A stretch of DNA of 64,000 nucleotides from Methanobrevibacter sp. TMH8. Lineage in GTDB: Archaea > Methanobacteriota > Methanobacteria > Methanobacteriales > Methanobacteriaceae. The stretch covers positions 1-64,000 of the forward strand of contig NZ_JAHLZE010000001.1 of NCBI RefSeq assembly GCF_020148105.1, written 5' to 3'. A program made the translations under genes and the position numbers. Below, piece by piece: positions 25,893-36,106 of this stretch. The notes beneath the pieces were generated by a model. It was given only the letters and a program-made list of their open reading frames with translations. It was not told where the DNA came from and ran no database searches. Position 1 is the first letter of the stretch, and the number at the start of each line of letters is the position of its first letter.

Positions 25893-26657
25893 TTATGTCC
25901 CCATTATAAAATTCTCATTCAAGCTTTTTAATAATTTAATAGCTGAATAAGCAGCTAACATACTTGTTTTAGGATTAACTTCACAAGGTAAATTCTCAGT
26001 TCTTGTTTTAAATTGTCCGAAGTCTCCTTCAACAATAACTTCATGAACATTTTTATCTACATTAGGATCAACAATGATTTTAACATCAACATCCATGTTA
26101 CAAGCAATACTAAGTGCAGCAGCTACATTTATATTAACTGGAAACATTTTAACTGCTTCAGATGCTTTTCCTTCATAAAGAATCTCTTCCTCATCAGTAG
26201 CTTTCCCAAGAGACTTTGGAGGTTTTCTTGTTGTTAAAGTAGCTTTATTAATTTTTCCAATTGATGCAGCTTTGATTCCATCTAAACCAACTATAGCACC
26301 AGAAGGGGCGAATATCTTAGCATTATTAGAATTAGCAGCTTCTATCATCCGTTTTCTAATATTTTCATCCATCAATGCACCAATACTCATGATTATAATA
26401 TTTTTACCTTTATTTAGGACATTTAAACCGAATTTTTCTACAGAAATAGGAGAAGCAGCTTCCAAAACTAGATCAACATTATCAATCATGTCTTCAATAT
26501 CTAAAACAGCTATACCATTAGCTATACTAGCCAAATTTTCTGCTTTTTCCATGTCGTGATCATAAAAATACTTAATATTAATCCCACTATTTTTAGACAA
26601 AAAATTATTTACAATGATATTAGCTATTGCACCACAACCCAATATTCCGACTATTAT
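25893..26657 (-). CDS. nadX: L-aspartate dehydrogenase NadX, probable AUA start
   Basis: The protein oxidises L-aspartate to iminoaspartate for NAD biosynthesis. Its N-terminal Rossmann motif is [18 protein letters not shown]. Further matches are [50 protein letters not shown] and [14 protein letters not shown] with the usual late histidine-poor core. The only standard start near the 5' end is a TTG at 26642, inside the Rossmann strand. Upstream, GGAGGG (26664-26669) lies six bases before an in-frame ATA at 26657, which gives (M)IVGILGCG, exactly the length expected of the family. The downstream end is a normal TAA-type stop and the frame is unbroken. Confidence 0.92.
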   Translation of the reverse strand: MIVGILGCGAIANIIVNNFLSKNSGINIKYFYDHDMEKAENLASIANGIAVLDIEDMIDNVDLVLEAASPISVEKFGLNVLNKGKNIIIMSIGALMDENIRKRMIEAANSNNAKIFAPSGAIVGLDGIKAASIGKINKATLTTRKPPKSLGKATDEEEILYEGKASEAVKMFPVNINVAAALSIACNMDVDVKIIVDPNVDKNVHEVIVEGDFGQFKTRTENLPCEVNPKTSMLAAYSAIKLLKSLNENFIMGT

Positions 26658-26669
26658 TCTTATCCCTCC

Positions 26670-27232
26670 ATTAAAACAAATAATTTATTAACTTAAAAAA
26701 TCTTTAAAATTTCAATATTTAAAATTATTTAAAATTATTCAAAATAATTATATTATGAAAAATTATGTTAAATTATACTAATAATAGTTATATTATAGTA
26801 TTAATTATAGTTAATTATAGTTTATTATAATTGAAATAATGAATCATACTGAAAGATTATACCAATTATATATTTTTAATTATATTAATTATATTTTATA
26901 ATTAAATATAAAATAATAAAAAATTCTAAGTAAAAAGTACTAGTAAAAAGTACTATAATAATAAAAAATTCATAAAACAAAAAAAATAATACTAAAAACT
27001 ATTTAAATTAAAATTAATTAGTTAATCTGATTAATTCAATATTATAAATATACAATATAACATTATACAGCATAATACAGTATAAGATACAGAATATACA
27101 GCATAATATAAACAAAATGTAATATAAAATATAAAACAATTAATATAAAATTTAAAATTATTATATTAATAAATTTATATATTACTTGAATTTATATATT
27201 AGTTAATTTATATGATTACTTAAATTTGTCCA
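26670..27232. other. Long A/T-rich intergenic region
   Basis: About 560 bp between nadX and the PRC-barrel gene contain only short A/T words, including many ATTATA, TATAATA and ATACAG repeats (27050-27130). I see no reading frame with a ribosome site, no stable G/C-containing hairpin and no larger repeat. Confidence 0.5.
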
Positions 27233-27664
27233 TTACATTGGATATTGTGATTTTTGATTTGGATTCTGAGTTGTAGTAGGGTTTGTAGCTGGATTTGGAG
27301 TTGGAGTTCTTTGTTGAGTAGTTGTTTGACCCTGAGATTGAGATTGAGGTTGATTAGGAGTAGGTCTTCTAATATCTTGAGGATCAATTAACATAATATC
27401 CCCAATAGCCCTAACTTTATCAAAATCTACATTAAGAACTCCTTCTTGGAAAGCTCTCATCTCATTTTCTTCAGGAACAAACTGTAAACCATTTCTAAAA
27501 ATGTCTCTTATTCCAACATTTTTATTTTCTGGTTCTAAAGCTTTAACTTGAAGCTTAGCAATTGTTCCCATTCTTATATTAAGAACTACATCTACAACTC
27601 TTCCTACATATTGCCCGGCAATAGTATATATGTCCAAATCATAAAGGTTTGAAACTTCCACCAT
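27233..27664 (-). CDS. PRC-barrel domain protein with Pro/Gln/Thr-rich tail
   Basis: Residues 1 to about 80 form a PRC-barrel (VSNLYDLDIYTIAGQYVGRV, then VVLNIRMGTIAKLQVKAL), a small beta-barrel found in RNA-processing and photosynthetic proteins and common in methanogens as short proteins of unknown role. Residues about 100-143 are Pro/Gln/Thr/Asn-rich (RRPTPNQPQSQSQGQTTTQQ and on) and surely disordered; related archaeal proteins usually end before this tail. AGGTGA precedes the ATG at normal spacing. The gene is monocistronic, with long A/T spacers on both sides. Confidence 0.85.
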   Translation of the reverse strand: MVEVSNLYDLDIYTIAGQYVGRVVDVVLNIRMGTIAKLQVKALEPENKNVGIRDIFRNGLQFVPEENEMRAFQEGVLNVDFDKVRAIGDIMLIDPQDIRRPTPNQPQSQSQGQTTTQQRTPTPNPATNPTTTQNPNQKSQYPM

Positions 27665-28336
27665 ATTTTCACCTAAATCCTAATAATTTGTATGATATTG
27701 ATTAAATTTCAATTATATAGTTATAATTATATTAATAAACTAATTATTGATTATTTAATAATCATATTAATCCTACTAATTCTAATAATTCTATTAATTT
27801 ATATTAATAATTCTACTAATTCTATTAATTTTTATTAATTAATTCTATATTAATTCTATATTAATTGCATGTTAATTGTAACAAGAAATATTCATATTTC
27901 AAATCTATAAATTTGATGATTTTTATCATATGATATGAAACAAATATAAATACAAATAATATATCTCAATCTTAATATTCTATATTTCTCTAATTGATAA
28001 TATAAATAGTTTTGGTTACTAAATAGGTAAATCACTCCAAAAATAAAGAAAATATTAAAAATACTAAGTATATTATATCACAAAATCTATATGAAAATAT
28101 ATATCATATGTAAAAATCTGAAAAAAGAAAGAATAAAAAAGAATAAAAAAATAATTAGAAAAATAGTAAAAAATAGTTAAAAAATTATTCAGATATAATT
28201 AAAAATAATTAGAAAATATTTAATAAATTATTAAAATATAATTAAAAATAATAAAAAATAAAGAAACATAATTGGATTTAAAAAAGTAGAATTAACATAT
28301 AAAAAAGGACAATGAAGTTAAAAAAAACTTTATTGA
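27665..28336. other. Long A/T-rich intergenic region with short direct repeats
   Basis: About 670 bp without a supported gene. Near 27775-27870 the words CTAATTCTATTAATTT and TAATTCTATATT recur several times, a degenerate short repeat. ACTATATAATTG on the minus strand near 27715 is a plausible TATA box for the PRC-barrel gene. The rest is low-complexity A/T sequence next to the 3' end of serA. Confidence 0.5.
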
Positions 28337-29908
28337 CTAAAGCTCTAATCCAACAGCATCGAAAACATTGTCAAGATTTTTAACTTCTTCCATAACATTA
28401 TCAGGGATTTTTTGATCGATAGTTAAGATCATTATTGCTTTTCCACCAGCAATATCTCTTCCTACTTGCATAGTCCCTATATTGATATTGCATTCTCCTA
28501 ATTTTGTTCCAATAGTTCCAATAGCTCCAGGAATATCATTATATTTAGATATGAACATGTGTCCTTCTGGTTTTACATCCACCCAATAATTATTTATTTT
28601 AATTATAACTGGTTCATGTAAATCAGTTCCTTCAACAGAAAATTCATCTTTTTCACTTATTGCTTTAACTCTGATTAATGAATCATATCGTTGAGCATCA
28701 GCAGTTTTTCCTTCAGTGATAGTTATACCCCTTTCTTTAGCTATAGTTGGAGCATTAATCATATTAACAGGATCAATTAAAACAGAATTAAGAATTCCTT
28801 GAAGAACTGTCCTTGTTAGAATATCTTGATTAGCCATTTCAGATAATTCTCCACAATATACTATTTCAAGTTCCTTGATTTGTCCAGTAATAGCTTGAGA
28901 AACAAAACTTCCTAATTTTTTACATAATTCCAAATAAGGTTTTATTTCTTCATAGGTTTTTTGATCAACCACAGGCATGTTTAAAACGTTTTTTGGAGCT
29001 CCTCCTTTTAATACTTCAATTACTTCATTAGCTACAATTATAGCTGCATCTCTTTGAGCTTCTTTAGTTGAAGCTGCAATATGAGGAGTAACTACAATAT
29101 TATCAAGATCAAGAAGTTTGCTATCTTTTGGAGGTTCTTCTTCATAAACATCAAGAGCAGCTCCACCAATTTTTTCATTTGAAAGTGCATCAAAAAGTGC
29201 ATCTTCATCAATGATTCCTCCCCTAGCACAATTAATTATAAAAGAATCTTCTTTCATCATTTCAAATTCTGCTGTGGATATAAGATGTTTAGTTTCAGGA
29301 GTTAAAGGAACATGAATTGTTATGAAATCAGCTTCTTTCAATACAGTTTCTAAATCAGCTAACTGAACTCCCATTTGTTTAGCTACTTCTTTAGGCAAAT
29401 AAGGATCATAAACGATTGCATCCATTTCAAATGCTTTGCATCTACTTACTACTTGAGAACCAATTCGACCCATTCCTACTACACCAAGAGTCTTATTTCT
29501 TAGTTCTACACCCATAAATCTGCTTTTTTCCCATTTATTTTCCTTTACAGATTTATCAGCAATAGCTATTTTCCTTGCTGCAGTTAACATCATTCCCATT
29601 GTATGTTCTGCTACAGTAATAGAAGTTGATTCAGGAGCATTTACTACCATGATACCTTTTTCTGTAGCTGCTACAACATCTACATTATCTACTCCAACAC
29701 CAGCACGAGCAATAATTTTTAGTTTGTCTGCTCTTTGGATAACTTCACGAGTTACTTTTGTTCTACTTCTAATAACAATTGCTTCATATTCAGAGATAGT
29801 GTTAAGTAATTCTTCTGGAGTTATATCTGTATCAGCAACAACATCTGCTACTTCTTTTAAATTATCAATACCTTTTTGATTTATTGAATCGGCAACAAGT
29901 ACTTTCAT
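28337..29908 (-). CDS. serA: D-3-phosphoglycerate dehydrogenase
   Basis: First enzyme of serine biosynthesis, oxidising 3-phosphoglycerate with NAD+. The 523-residue protein has the full long form: catalytic and NAD domains ([73 protein letters not shown]), an intervening ASB domain (about 320-440) and a C-terminal ACT domain ([20 protein letters not shown] onward) that usually senses serine. I start at 29908 because AGGTGA lies at the right distance; the upstream in-frame ATG gives an unneeded three-residue extension. Confidence 0.97.
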   Translation of the reverse strand: MKVLVADSINQKGIDNLKEVADVVADTDITPEELLNTISEYEAIVIRSRTKVTREVIQRADKLKIIARAGVGVDNVDVVAATEKGIMVVNAPESTSITVAEHTMGMMLTAARKIAIADKSVKENKWEKSRFMGVELRNKTLGVVGMGRIGSQVVSRCKAFEMDAIVYDPYLPKEVAKQMGVQLADLETVLKEADFITIHVPLTPETKHLISTAEFEMMKEDSFIINCARGGIIDEDALFDALSNEKIGGAALDVYEEEPPKDSKLLDLDNIVVTPHIAASTKEAQRDAAIIVANEVIEVLKGGAPKNVLNMPVVDQKTYEEIKPYLELCKKLGSFVSQAITGQIKELEIVYCGELSEMANQDILTRTVLQGILNSVLIDPVNMINAPTIAKERGITITEGKTADAQRYDSLIRVKAISEKDEFSVEGTDLHEPVIIKINNYWVDVKPEGHMFISKYNDIPGAIGTIGTKLGECNINIGTMQVGRDIAGGKAIMILTIDQKIPDNVMEEVKNLDNVFDAVGLEL

Positions 29909-30316
29909 TAAATTCACCTGTAAGATTTAATATTTAAGATTTAATATCTGATATTTATATCTGATATTTAATATTTGATATTTAATATTATTAAACTTAT
30001 TAAATAAAGAATTAATTAATAAAATTTTGATTAAAAACTTTATTAGAGACTATTGTAGATTTATTATAGAATTAATCTACATATATTATTTATTTTTGAT
30101 CTGTTATTTTTGTTAAAATAATATTATATTTTTATAATCTATTATATTTAATGATTTTTTGATTTATATAATTGTTGACTTTAAAAAAATTAAAAATATA
30201 TAATACAAATAATCTTAATAAAAAAAAATAAATATAAGGAAAATAAATATATAAAAAACATAAATATATTAATAAATATAGATAACAATTGAATAAAAAT
30301 AATATAGGAAGATAAA
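29909..30316. promoter_or_regulatory. Divergent promoter region between serA and the YbjQ-like gene
   Basis: The 400-bp gap must drive serA leftward and the YbjQ-like gene rightward. AAATATATAAAAAAC (30244-30258) is a good TATA box about 60 bp before the rightward start. Next to serA, ATTTAATATCTGATATTT words repeat four times (29930-29990), a short A/T repeat that could be an operator or slippage. No reading frame is supported. Confidence 0.45.
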
Positions 30317-30655
30317 ATGGTATCAGTAGAAGAATTCGTGATTTCAAGTGCAAATGATGTTCCAGGATATAAAATTACAGAAACCAAAGGTTTTGCTTAT
30401 GGTTTAACTGTTAGAAGTAGAGGTATAGGTGGACAGATTGGAGGGGAGCTTCGATCCATAATTGGTGGAGAAATAAAAGAATATCAACAGATGATGGAAG
30501 AATCCAGAGATAAAGCACTTAACAAATTAATAGAACATGCTAAAAGTCTAGGTGCAAATGGTTTAATAGCTGTTCGATACGATTCTGATGCAGTAGCTAC
30601 AAATATGCAGGAAATTTTGGCTTATGGAACAGCCGTTGTAGTAGAAAAAGAATAA
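30317..30655 (+). CDS. YbjQ/UPF0145 (DUF74) family protein
   Basis: This 112-residue protein matches the YbjQ family of pentameric 'heavy-metal-binding' proteins: SSANDVPGYKITETKGFAYG, VRSRGIGGQIGGELRSIIGG, EYQQMMEESRDKALNKLIEH and AKSLGANGLIAVRYDSD. No metal-binding cysteines are visible and the cellular role is unknown. Ribosome site AGGAAGAT. It precedes a plus-strand TIM-barrel gene across a 155-bp gap that contains a short tandem repeat. Confidence 0.88.
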   Translation: MVSVEEFVISSANDVPGYKITETKGFAYGLTVRSRGIGGQIGGELRSIIGGEIKEYQQMMEESRDKALNKLIEHAKSLGANGLIAVRYDSDAVATNMQEILAYGTAVVVEKE

Positions 30656-30701
30656 TATATAAAGATATAAAAATGATTAGAACTAATGAGAAATTAATTA
30701 A

Positions 30702-30756
30702 AAATAGTTAGAAATAGTTAGAAATAGTTAGAAATAGTTAGAAATAGTTAGAAATA
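30702..30756. repeat. Decanucleotide tandem repeat
   Basis: Five consecutive copies of GAAATAGTTA (first copy starting AAAATAGTTA) lie in the gap between the YbjQ-like gene and the following TIM-barrel gene. The unit is perfect in all but the first copy. It is a simple minisatellite in non-coding DNA; copy number may vary between strains. Confidence 0.9.
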
Positions 30757-30810
30757 ATATAATAAATATACAAAAATAAAACTATTTAAAAACTTCTAAA
30801 TAAAGGTGAT

Positions 30811-31602
30811 ATGATTTTTCAAGACAATCTAGAATTCAAAGGTAAGGAAATTCCAAGAATTATCCTAGGTTCTGCCCCATTTACTGCGGAAAGCTATTTT
30901 GGACATAGATCTCGATTATATCATCTTGATTTAGAAATAAATTCTGATAATGTGGCTAAAATAATAAATAAATCAAATGAACATGGAATAAAAGCAATAA
31001 ATCTAGTAAACAACAACAATTTAATTGAAAGCTATCAGAAAACAAATAAAGATGACATAGTAGTTATTGGAACAGTTGGAAAGACCAATGTGGATTATGT
31101 TAATCCAAATTATGAAAAAGCTAAAGAAGTTGATTGGAAAAATGACATAGCTATGCTTTCAGAGTTTAATTGTCCAATAATGCTTATTGATGAATTTATA
31201 ACCGATAGCTATGATTGGGACCTTCTTGAAGAAATATTAACTGAAATTAAAAAACAAGGATCATTTGCAGGACTTATAACTGCATATCCATTTAAAACAA
31301 CAAAAAAATTAATTGATTCTCCAATTTTAGATCTTTTCGATTTCTATATGGTTCCAATTAATAAACTTGGATATATGATGGATACTGAATCTTTTATGAA
31401 AGAAGAAAGAGAAAAATTAGCCAATCTCCTAAAAGCTATTGATAAAAAAATAATTGTTAATAAAATACTAGCTTGTGGAATACAAATGCCTGAAGAAGCA
31501 TTTACTTTTTTAAAAACATTAGATTATGTTGATATGGTAGCTATTGGAATAGCTTCTGAAAGAGAAGCTGAATTTGATTTTGAATTATTAAATAATATTT
31601 AA
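30811..31602 (+). CDS. Conserved TIM-barrel-like protein, function unknown
   Basis: This 263-residue protein has strand/helix alternation and starts with KEIPRIILGSAPFTAESYFG, reminiscent of the first strand and loop of aldo-keto reductase-like barrels. Later strands read IKAINLVNN, IVVIGTVGKT, CPIMLIDEF, FAGLITAYPF, LFDFYMVPINKLGYMM, KIIVNKILACGI and VDMVAIGIAS. The nicotinamide catalytic tetrad of true aldo-keto reductases is not evident. The pattern is seen in methanogen-conserved proteins without assigned function. AAAGGTGAT abuts the ATG. Confidence 0.65.
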   Translation: MIFQDNLEFKGKEIPRIILGSAPFTAESYFGHRSRLYHLDLEINSDNVAKIINKSNEHGIKAINLVNNNNLIESYQKTNKDDIVVIGTVGKTNVDYVNPNYEKAKEVDWKNDIAMLSEFNCPIMLIDEFITDSYDWDLLEEILTEIKKQGSFAGLITAYPFKTTKKLIDSPILDLFDFYMVPINKLGYMMDTESFMKEEREKLANLLKAIDKKIIVNKILACGIQMPEEAFTFLKTLDYVDMVAIGIASEREAEFDFELLNNI

Positions 31603-31676
31603 AAATATATTTATTATTTATAATTATCTCTTATTCTAATTATCTCTTATTTTAATTATCTCTTTTTCTAATTATT

Positions 31677-32654
31677 TTAATTATCTCTTCTTTCTTTTAC
31701 TAATCTCATAAATTCTTTAGAATCTCCAGCTTCTTTTAATTCCCATGATTTAATAACTGGAATTCCTTCTAAAGATTCTTTAATTTTTTTATTATTAATA
31801 ATAAAAAAAGATTCAGAGTCTGTTATCAGTGAAAGATCTTTTAGACTGATAGCCATTTTATGAAGAGTTTTCGGTGCTCTATTATTTTCCAAACTAGCTA
31901 TTAGTGGAGATTCATCTGAAGATTTATCATTAGAATTATTTTCAATAGCTAATGCATCAAAAGGAGATTTTTTAGTTTCAATAACGCCAAAACCTAAATT
32001 AGATAAGTCTTTTGTTTTTTCACTATTAGTATTTTCTTCAGAACTTACCTTATTAAGATCAAAATCACATTTTGGAGTTTCAAATATATCAATATCAACA
32101 GTGATTTTCATATTTAAAATATCTTCTAGAATCATAGCTGTTTCAGGATTAGCTCGAACCATATCATTTTCATATTTATATATTGTTTCTCTTGAAACAT
32201 GAGCAAGATCAGCTAAATCTTTTAATGAAAGAGAATATTCTTCACGATATTCTTTTAAAATACTTCCATTAATATTAACAAAGTATCCTCCCCGATCAGC
32301 TAAAAATTCAGGGCGTTCATCATATAAAACTATATTTTTAAGAGTATCAACACCAATTACAGGAAGACCATGTCTTTCATACACAACATCCTCTTCAAGA
32401 GGACTTGATTTAGATTTAAGTCCAATAACAAGTGGTGATGCCAGGAATGTATTAGCTACTTTTCTAATTTCTTGAACATGGGTTTCATTAACACTATCAA
32501 TATTAACTAGGACTTTTAAAAGAAGTAAAAGTAATTTTTTCCTAGCTGCCATGTCAAAACAACTTTGATAGTATACTTGAGAAGTTTCAAAACCTCCTCC
32601 AGTTAATAGCTGATTGATTTCCTGTATAATTTGATTTCTATTTGCAATTTCCAT
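31677..32654 (-). CDS. XRE-family transcriptional regulator (archaeal COG1395 type)
   Basis: This 325-residue protein has an N-terminal domain (about 1-125; IQEINQLLTGGGFETSQVYY, ARKKLLLLLLKVLVNIDSV, VIGLKSKSSPLEEDVVYERH), a Cro/C1 helix-turn-helix (LKEYREEYSLSLKDLADLAH then SRETIYKYENDM, about 135-185) and a C-terminal region of unknown role. The architecture matches the archaeal putative HTH-type regulators whose N-terminal part resembles a nuclease-like fold. A Ser/Asn/Glu-rich linker (about 205-250) separates the parts. Targets are unknown. GAGGGTTTCAC precedes the ATG. Confidence 0.87.
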   Translation of the reverse strand: MEIANRNQIIQEINQLLTGGGFETSQVYYQSCFDMAARKKLLLLLLKVLVNIDSVNETHVQEIRKVANTFLASPLVIGLKSKSSPLEEDVVYERHGLPVIGVDTLKNIVLYDERPEFLADRGGYFVNINGSILKEYREEYSLSLKDLADLAHVSRETIYKYENDMVRANPETAMILEDILNMKITVDIDIFETPKCDFDLNKVSSEENTNSEKTKDLSNLGFGVIETKKSPFDALAIENNSNDKSSDESPLIASLENNRAPKTLHKMAISLKDLSLITDSESFFIINNKKIKESLEGIPVIKSWELKEAGDSKEFMRLVKERRDN

Positions 32655-32990
32655 GTGAAACCCTCTAAAATAATTTTAAAAAGGTTTAAAAACATAATAG
32701 TAAAAGATACTATTATAACATAATTTTGTAAATAAAAATATATTTAATTTATAATAATATAAACATTACTTTTTAATTATTGAGTATATTTCCAAATATT
32801 TATTTTCAAATATTAAATTTTTTAAATAATTATTTTTCAATTATTCCTTTTCCAAATATTGTTCTTTCAATTAGATAAATTTATATAATACTTAATATTA
32901 ATTATTATTAATAATAAACTTTTTAATAAAGCTTATTAGTGTATATAAACATGAAAAATAAATAAAATATAATTTAAAGGATTGATAAAT
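32655..32990. promoter_or_regulatory. Divergent promoter region between the XRE regulator and AIM24 genes
   Basis: The plus-strand gene has a strong TATA-like element (GTGTATATAAAC, 32940-32951) about 40 bp before its ATG and a ribosome site AAAGG. The rest is A/T-rich with TTTTCAATTATT and CAAATATT words repeated several times. No reading frame is supported. The regulator could bind here to control itself; this is speculation from position. Confidence 0.5.
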
Positions 32991-33674
32991 ATGGAATATG
33001 AAATTAAAGGTGGACCTTTCCCAATAGTAGTTTGTAAATTAAATACTGGAGAAGTCATGAAAAACGAAAGTGGATCAATGGCATTGATGAGTTCTAATAT
33101 TAAAATGGAAAGTAATACAGGAGGAGGAATTCTTAAAGGACTTGGAAGAGCTTTAGCTGGAGATTCACTCTTTTTAAACTTTTTTACAGCAGAAGCAGAT
33201 GAACAAGAAATTGGTTTTGCATGTAGCTTTCCAGGAAAAATCATTCCAATAAAATTAGATGAAACAAAAAACATCATTGCTCAAAAAAGTGCTTATTTAG
33301 CTTCAGAAAAAGATGTTGAAATTGAAATGCATTTTAGAAAAAAATTAGGTGCTGGTGTGTTTGGAGGAGAAGGATTTATACTTCAAAAATTTTCAGGAAA
33401 TGGAATGGTCTTTTTAGAAATCGATGGAGAAGTACTAGAATACAACTTAAAGGAAGGAGAAAAATTAGTCATTGATCAAGGACATCTTGCAGCAATGGAA
33501 GAAACCGTTGATTTTGATATTCAACGAGTAAAAGGAGCTAAAAATATGCTTTTTGGAGGAGAAGGTTTATTTTTAAGTACTTTAACAGGTCCTGGAAAAG
33601 TTTGGGTACAAACTATGCCTTTAATTAACTTTATTGAAACTATTATTCCATATCTACCAAATAATAATGGTTAA
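32991..33674 (+). CDS. AIM24/TIGR00266 family protein
   Basis: This 227-residue beta-rich protein has the AIM24 pattern: GGPFPIVVCKLNTGEVMKNE, then a Gly-rich segment GGGILKGLGRALAGDSLFLN, FTAEADEQEIGFACSFPGKI, GVFGGEGFILQKFSGNGMVF, and a second similar strand GGEGLFLSTLTGPGKVWVQT. AIM24 affects mitochondrial inner-membrane organisation in yeast, but prokaryotic members have no defined role. I start at 32991, which has a ribosome site (AAAGGATTGAT); the ATG at 32982 does not. Confidence 0.9.
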   Translation: MEYEIKGGPFPIVVCKLNTGEVMKNESGSMALMSSNIKMESNTGGGILKGLGRALAGDSLFLNFFTAEADEQEIGFACSFPGKIIPIKLDETKNIIAQKSAYLASEKDVEIEMHFRKKLGAGVFGGEGFILQKFSGNGMVFLEIDGEVLEYNLKEGEKLVIDQGHLAAMEETVDFDIQRVKGAKNMLFGGEGLFLSTLTGPGKVWVQTMPLINFIETIIPYLPNNNG

Positions 33675-33864
33675 AAAACTTTTTAAGGAATAATATAAAT
33701 AATACTAGATAATTAAATAATTAAATATAAATTCAATTTTAAAATTCATGTTAAGCTATTATTCTTTACATGAATTTTACATGAATATTTTTTAATTATT
33801 ATTTATTAAAATAAGAATTATAAAAACTCTGAAAAAATTATAACTCTATAAAAAAATTATAATT

Positions 33865-35277
33865 CTATCTTAAATTCATCCCTATTAATTTTGTTCTAGT
33901 CATATCCTCTACTGCATATTTGACTCCTTCTTTACCTATACCACTCATTTTAAATCCACCGAATGGCATATTATCAGTTCTGAAAGTAGATTGTTTATTA
34001 ATAAATACAGAACCGGTTTCAATTTCATTTGCACACTTCAGCCCATTTTTAATACTTTCAGTGAAAACACCAGCTTGAAGTCCAAATTCTGAATCATTAG
34101 CTGCATTAATTGCTTCTTCTACACTATTTACCCTAATAATTGGAGAAACTGGTCCAAAAGTTTCATTAATAACTATACTCATATCAGGAGTGATATTATC
34201 TAATATAGTTGGTTCAAAGAAATTTCCATCCCTATTACCACCAGTTAAAGGTCTAGCTCCTTTCTTATAAGATTCAACAACAGATTGTTCCACCATTTTA
34301 GCTGCATTTTCATCAATAAGAGGTCCAATATCTGTTTTAGGATCCATCGGATCTCCAATTTTTAATTTTTCAGTTTCTTTTACAAATAAATCAATAAATT
34401 CATCAGCTATCTTTTCATCAATGATAATCCTTTTAACAGCCATACAAACTTGACCAGAATAAAGATAAGATCCAAGTACTGCAGCTTTTACAGCTTTTTC
34501 AATATTTGCATCTTCAAGTACAATTAAAGGATCATTACCTCCTAACTCCAAAGTAACTTTCTTCATTCCTGCACGATTTGAGATTAATAAACCAGTAGCT
34601 ACACTACCTGTAAAAGATATTTTATCAATATCTTCATTTACAGTTAATTCATCCCCTATTTCTCCACCATATCCAGTGACAGTATTAATAACTCCATTTG
34701 GAAACTCTGCATCAATTATTTCAGCTAATATCATAGCTGCAAGAGGTGCTTGAAGAGAAGGTTTCAATATCACTGTGTTTTTTGCAGCTATAGCTGGAGC
34801 TATCTTATGAATAGCTAGGTTTACTGGGTAGTTGAAAGGAGTTATAGCTGCTACAACACCTAAAGGAATCTTTTGAGTAAATGCAAAGAAACCCTTTCCA
34901 CCAATTCCTGCATCAAGAGGAACAGTTTCACCATAAATTCGTTTAGCTTCTTCAGCAGCAAATTTAAGAGTTTCAACAGATCTTGCCATTTCACCAAGAG
35001 AATCTTTAATAGGTTTTCCAGTTTCTTCAGTAATGGTTTTAGCTATTTTCTTTTGTTCAGCTTTTAAAGATTCATATGCAGAGTAAAGACATTCAGATAC
35101 CTTTCTTGAAGACATATCCTGAATTTCTCCTTTTGCCATATTAGCTGCAGAAATAGCTTTTTTTACATCCCCTCTATCACTAATAGGAACTGTATCAACA
35201 GTTTCATTATTATAAGGATTAATAACATTGAAAGTTTCTTCTTTATCTTCAAATTTTCCATTAATTAGCATTTTCAT
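33865..35277 (-). CDS. NAD(P)-dependent aldehyde dehydrogenase, probably lactaldehyde dehydrogenase (CofA-like)
   Basis: This 470-residue protein is a complete aldehyde dehydrogenase: cofactor motif [36 protein letters not shown], catalytic Glu in [17 protein letters not shown], catalytic Cys in [17 protein letters not shown] and [13 protein letters not shown]. In methanogens the closest described homologue oxidises L-lactaldehyde to lactate for coenzyme F420 synthesis (CofA), the most economical reading; other aldehydes are possible. AGTGAT precedes the ATG. The toxin-antitoxin-like pair begins just upstream on the same strand, 34 bp from the antitoxin stop. Confidence 0.88.
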   Translation of the reverse strand: MKMLINGKFEDKEETFNVINPYNNETVDTVPISDRGDVKKAISAANMAKGEIQDMSSRKVSECLYSAYESLKAEQKKIAKTITEETGKPIKDSLGEMARSVETLKFAAEEAKRIYGETVPLDAGIGGKGFFAFTQKIPLGVVAAITPFNYPVNLAIHKIAPAIAAKNTVILKPSLQAPLAAMILAEIIDAEFPNGVINTVTGYGGEIGDELTVNEDIDKISFTGSVATGLLISNRAGMKKVTLELGGNDPLIVLEDANIEKAVKAAVLGSYLYSGQVCMAVKRIIIDEKIADEFIDLFVKETEKLKIGDPMDPKTDIGPLIDENAAKMVEQSVVESYKKGARPLTGGNRDGNFFEPTILDNITPDMSIVINETFGPVSPIIRVNSVEEAINAANDSEFGLQAGVFTESIKNGLKCANEIETGSVFINKQSTFRTDNMPFGGFKMSGIGKEGVKYAVEDMTRTKLIGMNLR

Positions 35278-35311
35278 ATTAAATCACTTCATTAAAAAGA
35301 TGTATTATAAT

Positions 35312-35761
35312 TCATTTAGGAATAGGTGCTTCTCCAATAACTATTTCCATATATTCATAAGGGAAAGTCGGAATCTTATTGTTTTTTGAACCATTTTTTA
35401 GTTCAATAAAACCTTCTTTAGCTAAATTATTCACCTTTGGTTGGACAGTTTTAATATCTTTATTTAATAACCTAGCTAAATCTCTAATTGATTCCGGATG
35501 ATTGGATTTAATCATATTTAATAATTCTAACTCAATTTTTCCAATAGGATAGTTATCTGTAAACAGAATTACTCTTTCTTTAATATCTTCATCAAGCATA
35601 TCTTTATAATGATCCCAATCTTCTAAATGAACATTGAATTTTTGATTTTTTTTATCTTCTTTAAGTAATTTTTTTAAATTATCTAATGAACCATATTCTG
35701 CTTTAAGTCTATCAATAATATCTTTTCCTTTAATTGTTCTGACAAGCCTTATCTCATACAT
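35312..35761 (-). CDS. HVO_A0114-type winged-helix DNA-binding protein, putative antitoxin
   Basis: This 149-residue protein ends in a MarR-like winged helix (ELELLNMIKSNHPESIRDLA, RLLNKDIKTVQPKVNNLAKE, GFIELKNG; about 80-140) and matches archaeal HVO_A0114-type regulators that pair with DUF6516 toxins. The N-terminal half (TIKGKDIIDRLKAEYGSL onward) would contact the partner. Its start codon overlaps the stop of the preceding toxin-like gene by one base (TAATG), so translation is coupled. Such antitoxins usually repress their own promoter. Confidence 0.8.
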   Translation of the reverse strand: MYEIRLVRTIKGKDIIDRLKAEYGSLDNLKKLLKEDKKNQKFNVHLEDWDHYKDMLDEDIKERVILFTDNYPIGKIELELLNMIKSNHPESIRDLARLLNKDIKTVQPKVNNLAKEGFIELKNGSKNNKIPTFPYEYMEIVIGEAPIPK

Positions 35762-36009
35762 TATCTTAACTCCTCTAATAATTTGTTTAAATTAACTCCA
35801 GATTCTCGATTAATATGAAGCCTAACTTTTAAAAAGGCTTTATATGAATTATTTATAGAAATTTTTTTCTTTTCATCCCCTATATGAATATGAGGATATC
35901 CATGCCAATTATCAACTTTTATATTATCTGGCAAAATTATTATAACCCAATAATCCCCATTTTCACTCCAAATAACAGATTTATTATGAATCTTATATCT
36001 TTCTTCCAT
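35761..36009 (-). CDS. DUF6516-like putative toxin
   Basis: This 82-residue protein starts MEERYKIHNKSVIWSENGDY and contains DNWHGYPHIHIGDE followed by a basic helix and NKLLEELR. It fits the small archaeal DUF6516-type proteins encoded directly before HVO_A0114-like antitoxins. The toxin activity is unknown. AGTGATATAA precedes the ATG. Toxin first, antitoxin second is the less common order among type II systems but normal for this pairing. Confidence 0.68.
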   Translation of the reverse strand: MEERYKIHNKSVIWSENGDYWVIIILPDNIKVDNWHGYPHIHIGDEKKKISINNSYKAFLKVRLHINRESGVNLNKLLEELR

Positions 36010-36106
36010 TTATATCACTACTATATTTTTTATATCATAAAAAGTTGTTGGTATTTTTAACATCAACATTTTTTATATGAAATTTTTAATTAAATTTAGA
36101 ATATTT

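Noticed and set aside
30132-30387. Two hydrophobic minus-strand frames before the YbjQ-like gene
   Set aside because: They consist of A/T-rich Phe/Ile/Tyr/Leu strings, lack ribosome sites and lie in a promoter region; composition alone explains them.
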